Positions 42,744 to 50,478 of a DNA stretch of 64,000 nt are shown here, piece after piece. The translations under genes and the position numbers were made by a program. Every line of letters starts with the position of its first letter. Positions within the stretch are counted from its first letter, which is position 1. Origin of the DNA: Chryseobacterium foetidum (lineage in GTDB: Bacteria > Bacteroidota > Bacteroidia > Flavobacteriales > Weeksellaceae); contig NZ_JAMXIA010000001.1 of NCBI RefSeq assembly GCF_025457425.1, positions 2,294,001 through 2,358,000 on the forward strand, in the 5' to 3' direction. The notes below the pieces were generated by a model. It saw only the letters and a program-made list of their open reading frames with translations. It ran no database searches and had not been told where the DNA came from.

Positions 42744-43655
42744 ATGACTAAAAACAAATTTATTACTGGTGTGGCAACATTGCTTCTCGGTTTCCTTTTT
42801 TCCTGCGATAATACTACCGCAGATCCTATCAACAATAATCTTAACAATCCGAACAATCCGAACAATCCGTCAGGCGGTGGTGGCGGTGGAACGCCAACTA
42901 TTTCTGGACCACGAATTTTACACAAAGTTACAGTAAACAATGTAACGAATCAGGAGTATTTTACCACGGGAACTACTTTGGAAAAAGCAGTTTTCAAAGA
43001 AGCGAGCGGGCCAAGTTCTTTTCTGATTGGAAGAGTGACTTATACATCAGGTAAAATTTATAGAGTTAAATTTGAACAGGAAGTTAATGGTTCCGTTCCG
43101 GCAAACAGCCTGTCTTACGAATACAATCTGACCTATGATTCAAGCGGGAAAATAAATTATACAACATGTACAACAATGGCTGGATCAATACCCAGCTTCA
43201 ACAGTGAATACACTTACACGTACGATGGCTCAGGAAAAATGACAAAAATTGTTGAAAAGAAAAAAGCAGGGACAACCTATACTCATTTTACCAATTACAC
43301 ACTTACAAATAGCGGTGACAACATCACTAAGGTAGCTATAGAAAACGGGATGACGAGTCCTACAGGTGTGCCGGATATGTCGACTGTATATATGAGTACT
43401 TCGTATAATTTTGACGGGTATGACACCAAAATTAATCCTTACACTACACTACCTAAAGCATTTTTTATAACCTGGAGTCTGTTACACCCTGCTAATTTTT
43501 GCTCACTTTCAGCCAACAATGTGATGACCTTTAATATTATAAATCCTGCTCCAATCCCAGCAATTCCGGGAGCGTACACTTATTTGTATGATTCTCAGAA
43601 TTATCCTGTTTCAGATCAGAGTCAGATGCAGAAATATCTTTACAAAGCATTATAA
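42744..43655 (+). CDS. Lipoprotein with YD-like strands (tandem pair, member 1)
   Basis: This 303-residue lipoprotein has the lipobox FSC (Cys21) and a low-complexity linker (repeated NNP, then GGGGGG, residues 30-50) encoded by a tandem ACAATCCGA repeat. The body is beta-rich: GPRILHKVTV, then YNLTYDSSGKINY and YTYDGSGKMTKIVEK, which resemble YD repeats. The C-terminus reads YTYLYDSQNYP. The downstream lipoprotein at 43994 is a paralogue (shared GPR(I/S)L start, DTKINPYTTLP / DTQINPHTLLP). Probably surface-exposed; function unknown. Confidence 0.7.
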   Translation: MTKNKFITGVATLLLGFLFSCDNTTADPINNNLNNPNNPNNPSGGGGGGTPTISGPRILHKVTVNNVTNQEYFTTGTTLEKAVFKEASGPSSFLIGRVTYTSGKIYRVKFEQEVNGSVPANSLSYEYNLTYDSSGKINYTTCTTMAGSIPSFNSEYTYTYDGSGKMTKIVEKKKAGTTYTHFTNYTLTNSGDNITKVAIENGMTSPTGVPDMSTVYMSTSYNFDGYDTKINPYTTLPKAFFITWSLLHPANFCSLSANNVMTFNIINPAPIPAIPGAYTYLYDSQNYPVSDQSQMQKYLYKAL

Positions 43656-43740
43656 TTTAGCTAAAAATGATTTTCAAACAAGAGAAATTGAATAGAACTT
43701 AATTCAATGATAATGTTCGGGAATTTTTAAATTATCCATT

Positions 43741-43768
43741 GAAAGCTGTCTTTACGGGCAGCTTTTAT
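43741..43768 (+). terminator. Terminator-like hairpin between the paired lipoprotein genes
   Basis: The 332-base gap 43656-43987 contains AAAGCTGTC / GGGCAGCTTTT with a 5-base loop, then AT-rich sequence and the promoter of the second gene. No reading frame is supported. Confidence 0.65.
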
Positions 43769-43958
43769 GTTGAAGTAAATCTGAATTTTGTTTTTAACTG
43801 ACTTAAATGATATCGTGAATAGTGTTGTTTTAAATTTAAAACCTGAAATATTTTAAGTTTAAGAAGCAGTTATTACACCGATATATTCAATTCTTTAAAT
43901 TTTTAATATTATTTTGCGACATTCTGCATTAGAAAGTGTTTCTTATTTAAAAAAAAAT

Positions 43959-43966
43959 TATATTTG
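43959..43966 (+). promoter_or_regulatory. -7 box for lipoprotein 2 of the tandem pair
   Basis: TATATTTG, 27 bases before the ATG at 43994. Confidence 0.6.
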
Positions 43967-43993
43967 TGGAAAATATAAGTAATCTCTTTGAAA

Positions 43994-44935
43994 ATGAAAC
44001 AACTCTTCTATTTTATATTGCTGGTTGCAGGTTTGTCTTCTGTACACTCCTGTAAAGATTTGGTGGATGAAGAAGGAAATCCGCTGATCGACCTTAACGA
44101 AAACAGTGGTCTTATCGGGCCGAGATCTTTATTTAGAGAAATTACAGATTCTGATACCATCGCAGAATACCGTTACAACGGTCTTTTGCTTTCTAAAGTT
44201 CTTACAAAAGGAAAATATACAAGATCAGTAACAGATCTGATGTGGAGTGGTGATAAAGTCAGCAAGATTACATTCTACGGATTTTTAGATGAAGATAAAA
44301 ACGGTGCCCTGGATGCCGACAGTGTGGCTTACACGCAGTTGCTTACTTACGGCGCTGGTGGCAGACTTACGATTATCGCAGAAAACAGAATCACTTATGT
44401 GAAGAAAATTCCGCCAGGAGGTACTGTACCTGCATTACCTTGGGTAGTTGATAAAAAATATAAAAAAATCTATAACCTTGAATACGCAACCGGTACAGAT
44501 AAGCTAAGCAAAATCACCATGAGAAACGGTGAGGAAATTACAGGAGTGCCGTTTGATTATACAATGTATTCAGTTTCAAACTATGTTTATTCGGGTGACA
44601 ATATTGCTACAGTAGAAAGAAACTACGGGCCAATTAATGCAGGGACATTCGGAGCAGCTACTGAGAAATACAAGTATGAATATTTCACTTTAGATACACA
44701 GATTAATCCTCATACACTGTTGCCTTTTGCTTACAAAATTTCTCACTTACTTTCTACAAGAGTAAATGATGAGAAAAGCCACAGCTTATCAATCAACAAT
44801 CCGCGAAGAATGACGATTACCGATCTGATGATTCCTATTCCTACTCCGGTTGTATTTACAACCAATTATACATACGATCCACAGACGTATATGACTAAAG
44901 GTTTTGGAATTAATTACATCTACAAGCCACAATAA
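43994..44935 (+). CDS. Lipoprotein with YD-like strands (tandem pair, member 2)
   Basis: I choose the ATG at 43994 (313 residues); the TTG at 43988 adds only two residues. The lipobox is SVHSC (Cys20). The body resembles the preceding gene: GPRSLFREITDSDTIAEYRYNG, SKVLTKGKYTRSV, then DTQINPHTLLPFAYKISH and YTYDPQTYM. It lacks the Asn/Gly-rich linker of member 1, so that linker arose in one copy only. Exported, likely outer membrane; function unknown. Confidence 0.7.
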   Translation: MKQLFYFILLVAGLSSVHSCKDLVDEEGNPLIDLNENSGLIGPRSLFREITDSDTIAEYRYNGLLLSKVLTKGKYTRSVTDLMWSGDKVSKITFYGFLDEDKNGALDADSVAYTQLLTYGAGGRLTIIAENRITYVKKIPPGGTVPALPWVVDKKYKKIYNLEYATGTDKLSKITMRNGEEITGVPFDYTMYSVSNYVYSGDNIATVERNYGPINAGTFGAATEKYKYEYFTLDTQINPHTLLPFAYKISHLLSTRVNDEKSHSLSINNPRRMTITDLMIPIPTPVVFTTNYTYDPQTYMTKGFGINYIYKPQ

Positions 44936-44958
44936 GAACAAAGTTTTTACACAAACCA

Positions 44959-44990
44959 AGCCTCATCTTTTATAAGATGAGGTTTTTTTA
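44959..44990 (+). terminator. Terminator of lipoprotein 2
   Basis: CCTCATCTT / AAGATGAGG stem with a 4-base loop and seven T residues. Confidence 0.85.
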
Positions 44991-45002
44991 TTTTTAAAAA
45001 TT

Positions 45003-45010
45003 TAATTTTG
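45003..45010 (+). promoter_or_regulatory. -7 box for pth
   Basis: TAATTTTG on the plus strand lies 13 bases before the pth ATG, immediately after the preceding terminator. Confidence 0.55.
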
Positions 45011-45023
45011 CAAAAAAAATAGA

Positions 45024-45587
45024 ATGAAATACCTTATCGTAGGATTAGGAAATAAAGGAGTTGAGTATGAAAATACCCGTCATAATATTGGTTTTAAAGT
45101 AGCTGAAAAAATTGCTGAGACATTAGAAGTATCATTCAACACAACTAATTTTGGCTGGATGGCTGAAGGAAAATATAAAGGAAGAAAAGTTTTTGTTCTG
45201 AAACCTGATACTTACATGAATCTCTCCGGAAATGCCGTTAAATACTGGATGCAGAAAGAAAATATCCCTTTGGAGAATGTTTTGATTATCACCGATGATC
45301 TTGCACTTCCCTTCGGAACTTTAAGAATGAAAATGAAAGGATCTGATGCTGGACACAATGGTTTAAAAAATATCAACGAAGTTCTTCAGACTCAAAATTA
45401 TGCTCGTTTAAGATTTGGAATTTCCGCTGAATTTTCTGAAGGCAGACAGGTAGATTATGTTTTAGGAACGTGGAATGCTGAGGAATCTGAAAAGCTTTCT
45501 GAAAGAATTGAAAAATTTGCCAAAGCATCTTTGTCTTTCGTCTTTGCAGGAATTGGCAATACAATGTCTGCATTTAACGGAAAATAA
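45024..45587 (+). CDS. pth: Peptidyl-tRNA hydrolase
   Basis: This 187-residue protein carries the family signatures GLGNKGVEYENTRHNIGF (catalytic His20, residues 7-24), KPDTYMNLSGNAV near 60, and DDLALPFGTLRMK near 92 with SDAGHNGLKN. It releases tRNA from prematurely terminated peptidyl-tRNA. A bidirectional terminator follows. Confidence 0.95.
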   Translation: MKYLIVGLGNKGVEYENTRHNIGFKVAEKIAETLEVSFNTTNFGWMAEGKYKGRKVFVLKPDTYMNLSGNAVKYWMQKENIPLENVLIITDDLALPFGTLRMKMKGSDAGHNGLKNINEVLQTQNYARLRFGISAEFSEGRQVDYVLGTWNAEESEKLSERIEKFAKASLSFVFAGIGNTMSAFNGK

Positions 45588-45589
45588 AT

Positions 45590-45629
45590 AAAAAAGACCA
45601 TTTCTAAAACTTTGAAATGGTCTTTTTTT
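45590..45629. terminator. Bidirectional terminator between pth and the SulP gene
   Basis: AAAAAAGACCATTT / AAATGGTCTTTTTTT forms a long stem with A/T tracts on both sides, serving convergent genes. Confidence 0.85.
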
Positions 45630-45667
45630 AAATTGAATATTTGAAATCTGAATATCCTCAATCGTCT

Positions 45668-45706
45668 AAATATATAACACCCAGCATCCAGCACCGAGCA
45701 CCCAAC
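45668..45706. repeat. Short degenerate tandem repeat
   Basis: The stretch CCCAGCATCCAGCACCGAGC and then ACCCAACAT contains 7-8-base CCAGCA-like units, one arm of the type of array seen at 49.7 kb. Confidence 0.4.
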
Positions 45707-45712
45707 ATTCCG

Positions 45713-47308
45713 CTACATCGCTCTTTTGTGTGTAATCACAATATGAGAATTTTCGTCGGTCTCATAATCTTTATAGGAAGTTTTAAAACCGAGTAATTCT
45801 ACTTCAATATCTTCTTCACTCGCTCTGATGTTGGCAAATTCCTGAATCATTTCCAGCACATCTGTGGCAATATAAGCTGTTGATCTGGCGTCAAAAATAA
45901 CTTTAGAGTTAGGTTTAATGTTTTTCAGTGTTTTTTTGATGGCTGCTTTATTAAGAAATGAAACTTCTTCAGCCAGTTTAATAGTGATTTCATCTGCGTC
46001 GTCCAGTTTTTCTTTACTCAGATAATAGGCACGTTTCATATTTCCCTGAAGAATATAAAATACTGAAATTGCAAGACCAATGCCCACGCCTTTCAGCAAA
46101 TCTGTTGCTACAACAGCCACTACAGTGGCTACAAACGGAATAAACTGAAATTTGCCCAGTTGCCAGAAGTGTTTGAATGTAGCCGGCTTTGCAAGTTTAT
46201 ACCCTACAAGAAGTAAGACCGCCGCCAAAGTTGCAAATGGAATCAGATTTAAGACAACTGGAATTGATAAAACACAGATTAAAAGCAAGACACCATGAAT
46301 GATTGTTGATGCTTTAGAAGTAGCTCCCGCATTTGCATTAGCAGAGCTTCTTACTACAACAGATGTCATCGGCAGTCCGCCTATAAACGAACTTACAAGA
46401 TTTCCGAGTCCCTGGGCTTTTAATTCGAGATTGGTATCTGTAATTCTTTTCTGCATATCAAGACGGTCTGATGCTTCTATGCACAATAGTGTTTCAATAG
46501 AAGCCACAACGGCAATGGTTGCTCCCGTAAGCCAAACTTTCCAGTTGAGAAAGCCTGCGAAATCAGGAAGGGTTATATAATTTTTAAAATCATCTAAATT
46601 TTTTGGAACCGGAAGTGAAACTAAATGTTCTTTCCCAATAGCCAAAGAACTGCCCGTTGATTTAAAGATCTCATTCAACAAAATTCCTATCGTAACAGCT
46701 ACTAATGCTCCGGGGAGAACTTTAAGCCTCTTTAAAGCGGGGATTCGGTCCCATGACAATAGTACTGCAAGTGAAATCACTGTGATAACAATGGCTCCGG
46801 GATGAATAGCACGGATAAGTTCGGAGAAATAATTAAAATTAATTCCGTTGTCAAATATTGATTCATGACCTTCGTAATCTTTATCAAAACCTACCGCATG
46901 CGGAATCTGTTTTAAAATAATAATAATTCCGATGGCTGCGAGCATTCCTTCAATTACATTATTTGGAAAATAATTAGAAATACTGCCTGCACGAATGAAA
47001 CCTAAGACAAGCTGAATAAGTCCTGCGATAATGCCTGCACAAAGAAACAGTTCAAATGCTCCCAAATCTGTGATTGCAGTTAAAACAATAGCTGTAAGAC
47101 CTGCTGCAGGTCCGGAAACTGAAATGTTTGAGTTGCTTAATGAGCCTACAATTATACCACCTACAATACCCGCAATGACACCTGATAACGGCGGTGCACC
47201 TGAAGCTAATGCGATACCCAGACACAAAGGAAGGGCAACTAAGAAAACCACTAAACCTGAAGGCAGATTTTCTTTGATCCCTCCTGAGAAACTTTTATTT
47301 TTTTTCAT
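45713..47308 (-). CDS. SulP family inorganic anion transporter with STAS domain
   Basis: This 531-residue protein has ten or more membrane helices and the SulP signatures (LPLCLGIALASGAPPLSGV near 25-43, SVSGPAAGLTAIVLT near 62-76). A C-terminal STAS domain spans about 440-525. SulP proteins carry bicarbonate, sulfate or other anions. The group-mate genes upstream are a carbonic anhydrase and a small exported protein, so a BicA-like bicarbonate role is the best inference; sulfate cannot be excluded. The gap to the small protein gene is 116 bases and holds a terminator. Confidence 0.88.
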   Translation of the reverse strand: MKKNKSFSGGIKENLPSGLVVFLVALPLCLGIALASGAPPLSGVIAGIVGGIIVGSLSNSNISVSGPAAGLTAIVLTAITDLGAFELFLCAGIIAGLIQLVLGFIRAGSISNYFPNNVIEGMLAAIGIIIILKQIPHAVGFDKDYEGHESIFDNGINFNYFSELIRAIHPGAIVITVISLAVLLSWDRIPALKRLKVLPGALVAVTIGILLNEIFKSTGSSLAIGKEHLVSLPVPKNLDDFKNYITLPDFAGFLNWKVWLTGATIAVVASIETLLCIEASDRLDMQKRITDTNLELKAQGLGNLVSSFIGGLPMTSVVVRSSANANAGATSKASTIIHGVLLLICVLSIPVVLNLIPFATLAAVLLLVGYKLAKPATFKHFWQLGKFQFIPFVATVVAVVATDLLKGVGIGLAISVFYILQGNMKRAYYLSKEKLDDADEITIKLAEEVSFLNKAAIKKTLKNIKPNSKVIFDARSTAYIATDVLEMIQEFANIRASEEDIEVELLGFKTSYKDYETDENSHIVITHKRAM

Positions 47309-47382
47309 GGCTGAAAAAATGTTTAAAAAAATTTTGAAATATGGACGAATTGCCGCTGGATGAGCGGCATATTATAAAGTAA

Positions 47383-47418
47383 AAGCAGTGCATTAAATGG
47401 ATTATTAATACACTGCAA
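47383..47418 (-). terminator. Hairpin after the small exported protein gene
   Basis: GCAGTG(T/C)ATTAA with its complement forms a 12-base stem on the minus strand, followed by TTTTAC; a second hairpin (GCCGCT / AGCGGC) lies at 47352-47367. Confidence 0.65.
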
Positions 47419-47424
47419 ATTTAT

Positions 47425-47727
47425 CTAGGCCTCTGGAGGAGGTGAAAATATATTGAGGTAAGGCGACAGATGACTGCGGTCATCGGTCTGCACAAAAAGT
47501 GCACCTTCAGAATCTGGCTCAAAAAACTTCAGGTGATCATACACGCTGAGGGTTTTTGGAAGCGTCTTTTCAACAACAGATAAGAATGATGAATAATGAG
47601 AATGAGTTTCTTCTTCATTCACCACCACATTGGTTTTCACCAAATCCCATTTCAGAACCGCAGCGATGCTTGGCAAGGCTGTAAAGTTCAATACAATGAG
47701 TAATGTGATCGTGCTCCAGATTTTCAT
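47425..47727 (-). CDS. Small exported protein next to carbonic anhydrase
   Basis: This 100-residue protein has a signal peptide (1-22, ending SIAA) and a mostly polar body with His in THSHYSSF and DRSHLSP, ending SPPPEA. No family is recognised. It starts 15 bases after the carbonic anhydrase stop, so they share a transcript. A periplasmic role in CO2/bicarbonate handling is possible but unproven. Confidence 0.65.
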   Translation of the reverse strand: MKIWSTITLLIVLNFTALPSIAAVLKWDLVKTNVVVNEEETHSHYSSFLSVVEKTLPKTLSVYDHLKFFEPDSEGALFVQTDDRSHLSPYLNIFSPPPEA

Positions 47728-47742
47728 TCTTTTCTAAGATTT

Positions 47743-48411
47743 TTAAAGAGTTCTTCTGCTCATCGTCCAGGAATCTTCGCTAAGATTATAGATCTTTTGG
47801 ATGTCTTTCAATTCTTTTTCGAAATCGATTTCAAGATCAATAATTTTACCCGTTCTCATATCGAAAACCCATCCGTGTACAACAGGATACTCTTCTGCGA
47901 TGTATCTTTCCTGTACACATGCCATTTTGATAACATTGATGCACTGTTCGAGTACATTCAATTCTACCAGTCGGTCATAACGCTTATCGGCATCCTCGAT
48001 ACCGTCCAGCTCTGCCTGATGAATTCTGTAAACATCACGGATGTTTCTTAACCAGGGATTAAGAATTCCCAAATCCTGAGGAGTCATGGCTGCTTTCACC
48101 CCACCACAGTTGTAATGGCCACATACTATGATATGCTTCACTTTAAGATGAGATACTGCGTATTCTACTACAGAAGCTGCGCTCATATCTAAAGCATTTA
48201 CAACGTTGGCAATGTTTCTGTGCACAAAAACTTCCCCTGGCTTTGCCCCCATCAGTTCTTCAGCTGTAGCTCTACTGTCTGAACATCCGATGTAAAGATA
48301 ATCAGGTGTCTGACCGCTTGCCAATTCACTGAAAAAATCAGGGTTGTCTCCTAACTTAGACTCTACCCACTTTCTGTTGTTTTCGAAAATAACTTCGTAC
48401 GATTGTGACAT
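47743..48411 (-). CDS. Beta-class carbonic anhydrase
   Basis: This 222-residue protein has the zinc ligands Cys43 (in CSDSR, with Asp45 and Arg47), His99 and Cys102 (in CGHYNCGG), so the active site is complete. It interconverts CO2 and bicarbonate. It is cytoplasmic (no signal), while the cotranscribed next gene is exported. Downstream lies a SulP anion transporter, which fits a bicarbonate module. An AT-rich inverted repeat upstream may be an operator. Confidence 0.93.
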   Translation of the reverse strand: MSQSYEVIFENNRKWVESKLGDNPDFFSELASGQTPDYLYIGCSDSRATAEELMGAKPGEVFVHRNIANVVNALDMSAASVVEYAVSHLKVKHIIVCGHYNCGGVKAAMTPQDLGILNPWLRNIRDVYRIHQAELDGIEDADKRYDRLVELNVLEQCINVIKMACVQERYIAEEYPVVHGWVFDMRTGKIIDLEIDFEKELKDIQKIYNLSEDSWTMSRRTL

Positions 48412-48473
48412 AAAAATAAATATTTAAAGGTTATAATTATTTGTTTCGTTTAAATTATTTTCTTTTCTAATAG

Positions 48474-48492
48474 GTATAATCAATAATTATAC
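48474..48492. promoter_or_regulatory. Inverted repeat upstream of carbonic anhydrase
   Basis: GTATAAT and ATTATAC are exact 7-base inverted arms around CAATA, about 65 bases before the carbonic anhydrase ATG. It could be an operator, but AT-rich repeats arise easily by chance here. Confidence 0.3.
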
Positions 48493-48546
48493 AAATCTAC
48501 TTTATTTGTTTCAGTATAAAAATTTTTTTAACAATGTTTAATATTT

Positions 48547-49104
48547 TCAGATCTGATTATTTATATAACCTTCTGTAGCGTCCTGATTAGGATAAATTTT
48601 TGCCGGATTCCCTGCCACTACAGAATTATCCGGCACATCAAAGTTAACATAAGCGTTCGGAGCTACCAAAACATTTTTTCCGATGATCACTTTTCCCACA
48701 ATTACAGCATTGGAACCAATCCAGACTTGATCACCAATTACAGGATAACCTTCGTTTTTGCCTCTGTTCTGTTGCCCGATGGTAACTCCCTGAGCAATAT
48801 TACAGTTTTTACCGATTTTAGTTTTGGGATTGATGACCAGGCTTCCCCAATGCCCGAGATAAAATCCTTCTCCAATTTCTGTTTCAGGGTAAATCTGGAA
48901 ACCATATTTAATCTGAAAATGACGGAGAACAATTCGCCAGTATAGGCCTAAAACAGGCATTTTGCTGTATTTTTGAGCTTTTCTTAAAATGTAAATAAAA
49001 TGTAGATTGGGATTCAGACATTTGGTCCAAATCTGAAAAGTTGAAAGCCATTTTCCGCTTTCACGGTAAAAATCTTTTTGAATAGTAGAGTGTTGATCTG
49101 CCAT
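48547..49104 (-). CDS. Left-handed beta-helix acetyltransferase, CysE/serine-acetyltransferase-like
   Basis: This 185-residue protein has a helical N-part (1-70) and a hexapeptide-repeat helix (about 75-165: VINPKTKIGKNCNIAQGVTIG, and VIVGKVIIGKNVLVAPNA). The C-terminal VVAGNPAKIY is typical. It transfers acyl groups from acyl-CoA; position at the end of a glycan locus favours a sugar acetyltransferase over serine acetyltransferase. It has its own -7 box 4 bases from the ATG. Confidence 0.82.
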   Translation of the reverse strand: MADQHSTIQKDFYRESGKWLSTFQIWTKCLNPNLHFIYILRKAQKYSKMPVLGLYWRIVLRHFQIKYGFQIYPETEIGEGFYLGHWGSLVINPKTKIGKNCNIAQGVTIGQQNRGKNEGYPVIGDQVWIGSNAVIVGKVIIGKNVLVAPNAYVNFDVPDNSVVAGNPAKIYPNQDATEGYINNQI

Positions 49105-49108
49105 AAAA

Positions 49109-49116
49109 CAAATGTA
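49109..49116 (-). promoter_or_regulatory. -7 box for the acetyltransferase gene, 4 bases from ATG
   Basis: TACATTTG on the minus strand is followed by TTTT and the ATG at 49104. Confidence 0.6.
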
Positions 49117-49151
49117 GAAAAATCTGATTCAGTTTTAAAATTACAATTTAT

Positions 49152-50402
49152 TTATAATTCATCAAGTATAGATGCAATTTTCTGAACCGAATTTTCAAGA
49201 TTAAAAGGCATTTCTGCCTGACTGAGCTTTGCCAGATGCGAATTGAAAAATGTTTTGTCGGTAATGGCGGTTTTCATTCCTTCGTAAATTCCGTTTTCAG
49301 AATTTTCCACAATCAGACCTAATTCACCATTATTCAGCATTTCTCTCACGCCTGAAACATCGGTAGCAATAATTTTCTTTTTCAGAGTAATCGCTTCAAA
49401 CAAAACGGTCGGAAAGCCTTCATATCTGGAACTTAAAATATAAAAATCCGCTTTTTTAAAATAAGGATAAGGATTGTCTGTAAACCCCAGCATTGTTGCG
49501 GTATTATCAACGTCGAGTTCGGTTTTTAGCTTTTTGATATTTTCAAAATCGTAGCCGTCACCAACGATTAAAATTTTATTTTGAAAACCTTCATCTAAAA
49601 GCTTTTTATGCACTTTCAGAAGTCTGTCGAAACCTTTTTGAGGAAAAACAGTTCCTACGGAAATAAAGGTAGGAGGTTGGGAGTTGGAAGCGGGAAGCGG
49701 GAAGCTGGGAGTGTGAAGTTCAGAATTTGAATTTGAAGTTTTTGTGTCTTCCAACTCCCAACTTCCAACTCCCAACTTCCGACTCCCGACTTCTGACTTC
49801 CGACTTCCATCTTCCGACTTCCTGATAATTTCTTCAGTATCTAAAGGATTGTAAATTTTTACGATTTTTTGTTTTTCAGTTTCACTTTCAGCTAAATCAT
49901 GGAAAAGTTTCTCAATTTTTTCTGAAATCACCATAATTTTATCAAATTCGAAGAATTTTTTAATTTCATCTTCATTATAACCTTTTACTTCTGAAAGATC
50001 GTTATGAATCCAGACTATTTTTTTCGATGATTTTAAAGGAGAATTCAAAATTTCATCCCGCATTCCGTGGATGGCTGCGAATTCAACATCATATTTTTTA
50101 TTCTGAAGTTTTCCTTTGTAGAGTAGGTTTGGGCATTTTTTTAAAGCTTTTTGATAAATCACCCGTGCCGCTTTTTTGGGAAGATCCTGAAGTCGGTTGG
50201 TGGTGATCATTTCGCCTTTATTCAGATAGATAATATTAATCCAGTCCGGAACATCTTTCAGATATTTTCCTGAATATAAATTAAGAAGAAGATCAATCTC
50301 ATACTTGTCCTGCGGAAGATTTTTAAGAAAAGTAACCAAAACTTTTTCTGCTCCACCGTGACGGAGAGAACCGATTCTGATGAGAATTTTTTTCTTTTTC
50401 AT
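49152..50402 (-). CDS. GT4 glycosyltransferase with an inserted repetitive linker
   Basis: This 416-residue protein has the GT-B fold of GT4: GSLRHGGAEKVL near 11-22, then after the linker 'VFPQKGFDRLL' near 253, 'VGDGYDFENIKKL' near 281, and SSRYEGFPTVLFEA near 317 (E-x7-E region). It transfers a sugar from a nucleotide donor in surface glycan synthesis. Residues 193-245 form a heptapeptide-like repeat (RKSEDGS, RKSEVGS, RKLGVGS) and a Ser/Pro-rich tail, absent from the neighbouring paralogue at 51.0 kb. The DNA repeat at 49671-49822 has been read in frame. The domains on both sides are intact, so the enzyme may still be active. Confidence 0.88.
   Translation of the reverse strand: MKKKKILIRIGSLRHGGAEKVLVTFLKNLPQDKYEIDLLLNLYSGKYLKDVPDWINIIYLNKGEMITTNRLQDLPKKAARVIYQKALKKCPNLLYKGKLQNKKYDVEFAAIHGMRDEILNSPLKSSKKIVWIHNDLSEVKGYNEDEIKKFFEFDKIMVISEKIEKLFHDLAESETEKQKIVKIYNPLDTEEIIRKSEDGSRKSEVGSRKLGVGSWELEDTKTSNSNSELHTPSFPLPASNSQPPTFISVGTVFPQKGFDRLLKVHKKLLDEGFQNKILIVGDGYDFENIKKLKTELDVDNTATMLGFTDNPYPYFKKADFYILSSRYEGFPTVLFEAITLKKKIIATDVSGVREMLNNGELGLIVENSENGIYEGMKTAITDKTFFNSHLAKLSQAEMPFNLENSVQKIASILDEL
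49671..49822. repeat. Inverted arrays of 7-base tandem repeats inside the GT4 gene
   Basis: The plus strand carries GGAAGCG / GGGAGTT-like heptamers at about 49671-49720 and complementary CTTCCAA / CTCCCAA-like heptamers at 49750-49822, so they can form a long hairpin. Three heptamers equal 21 bases, so the frame is kept and the protein shows a 7-residue period. Confidence 0.85.
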
Positions 50403-50478
50403 TTTTTCGTGTAAATGTTTTTTTATTTGTCTTAACAGGTTTCGATTGTCATATTAAGATTTCTGCATTTTCTACATA

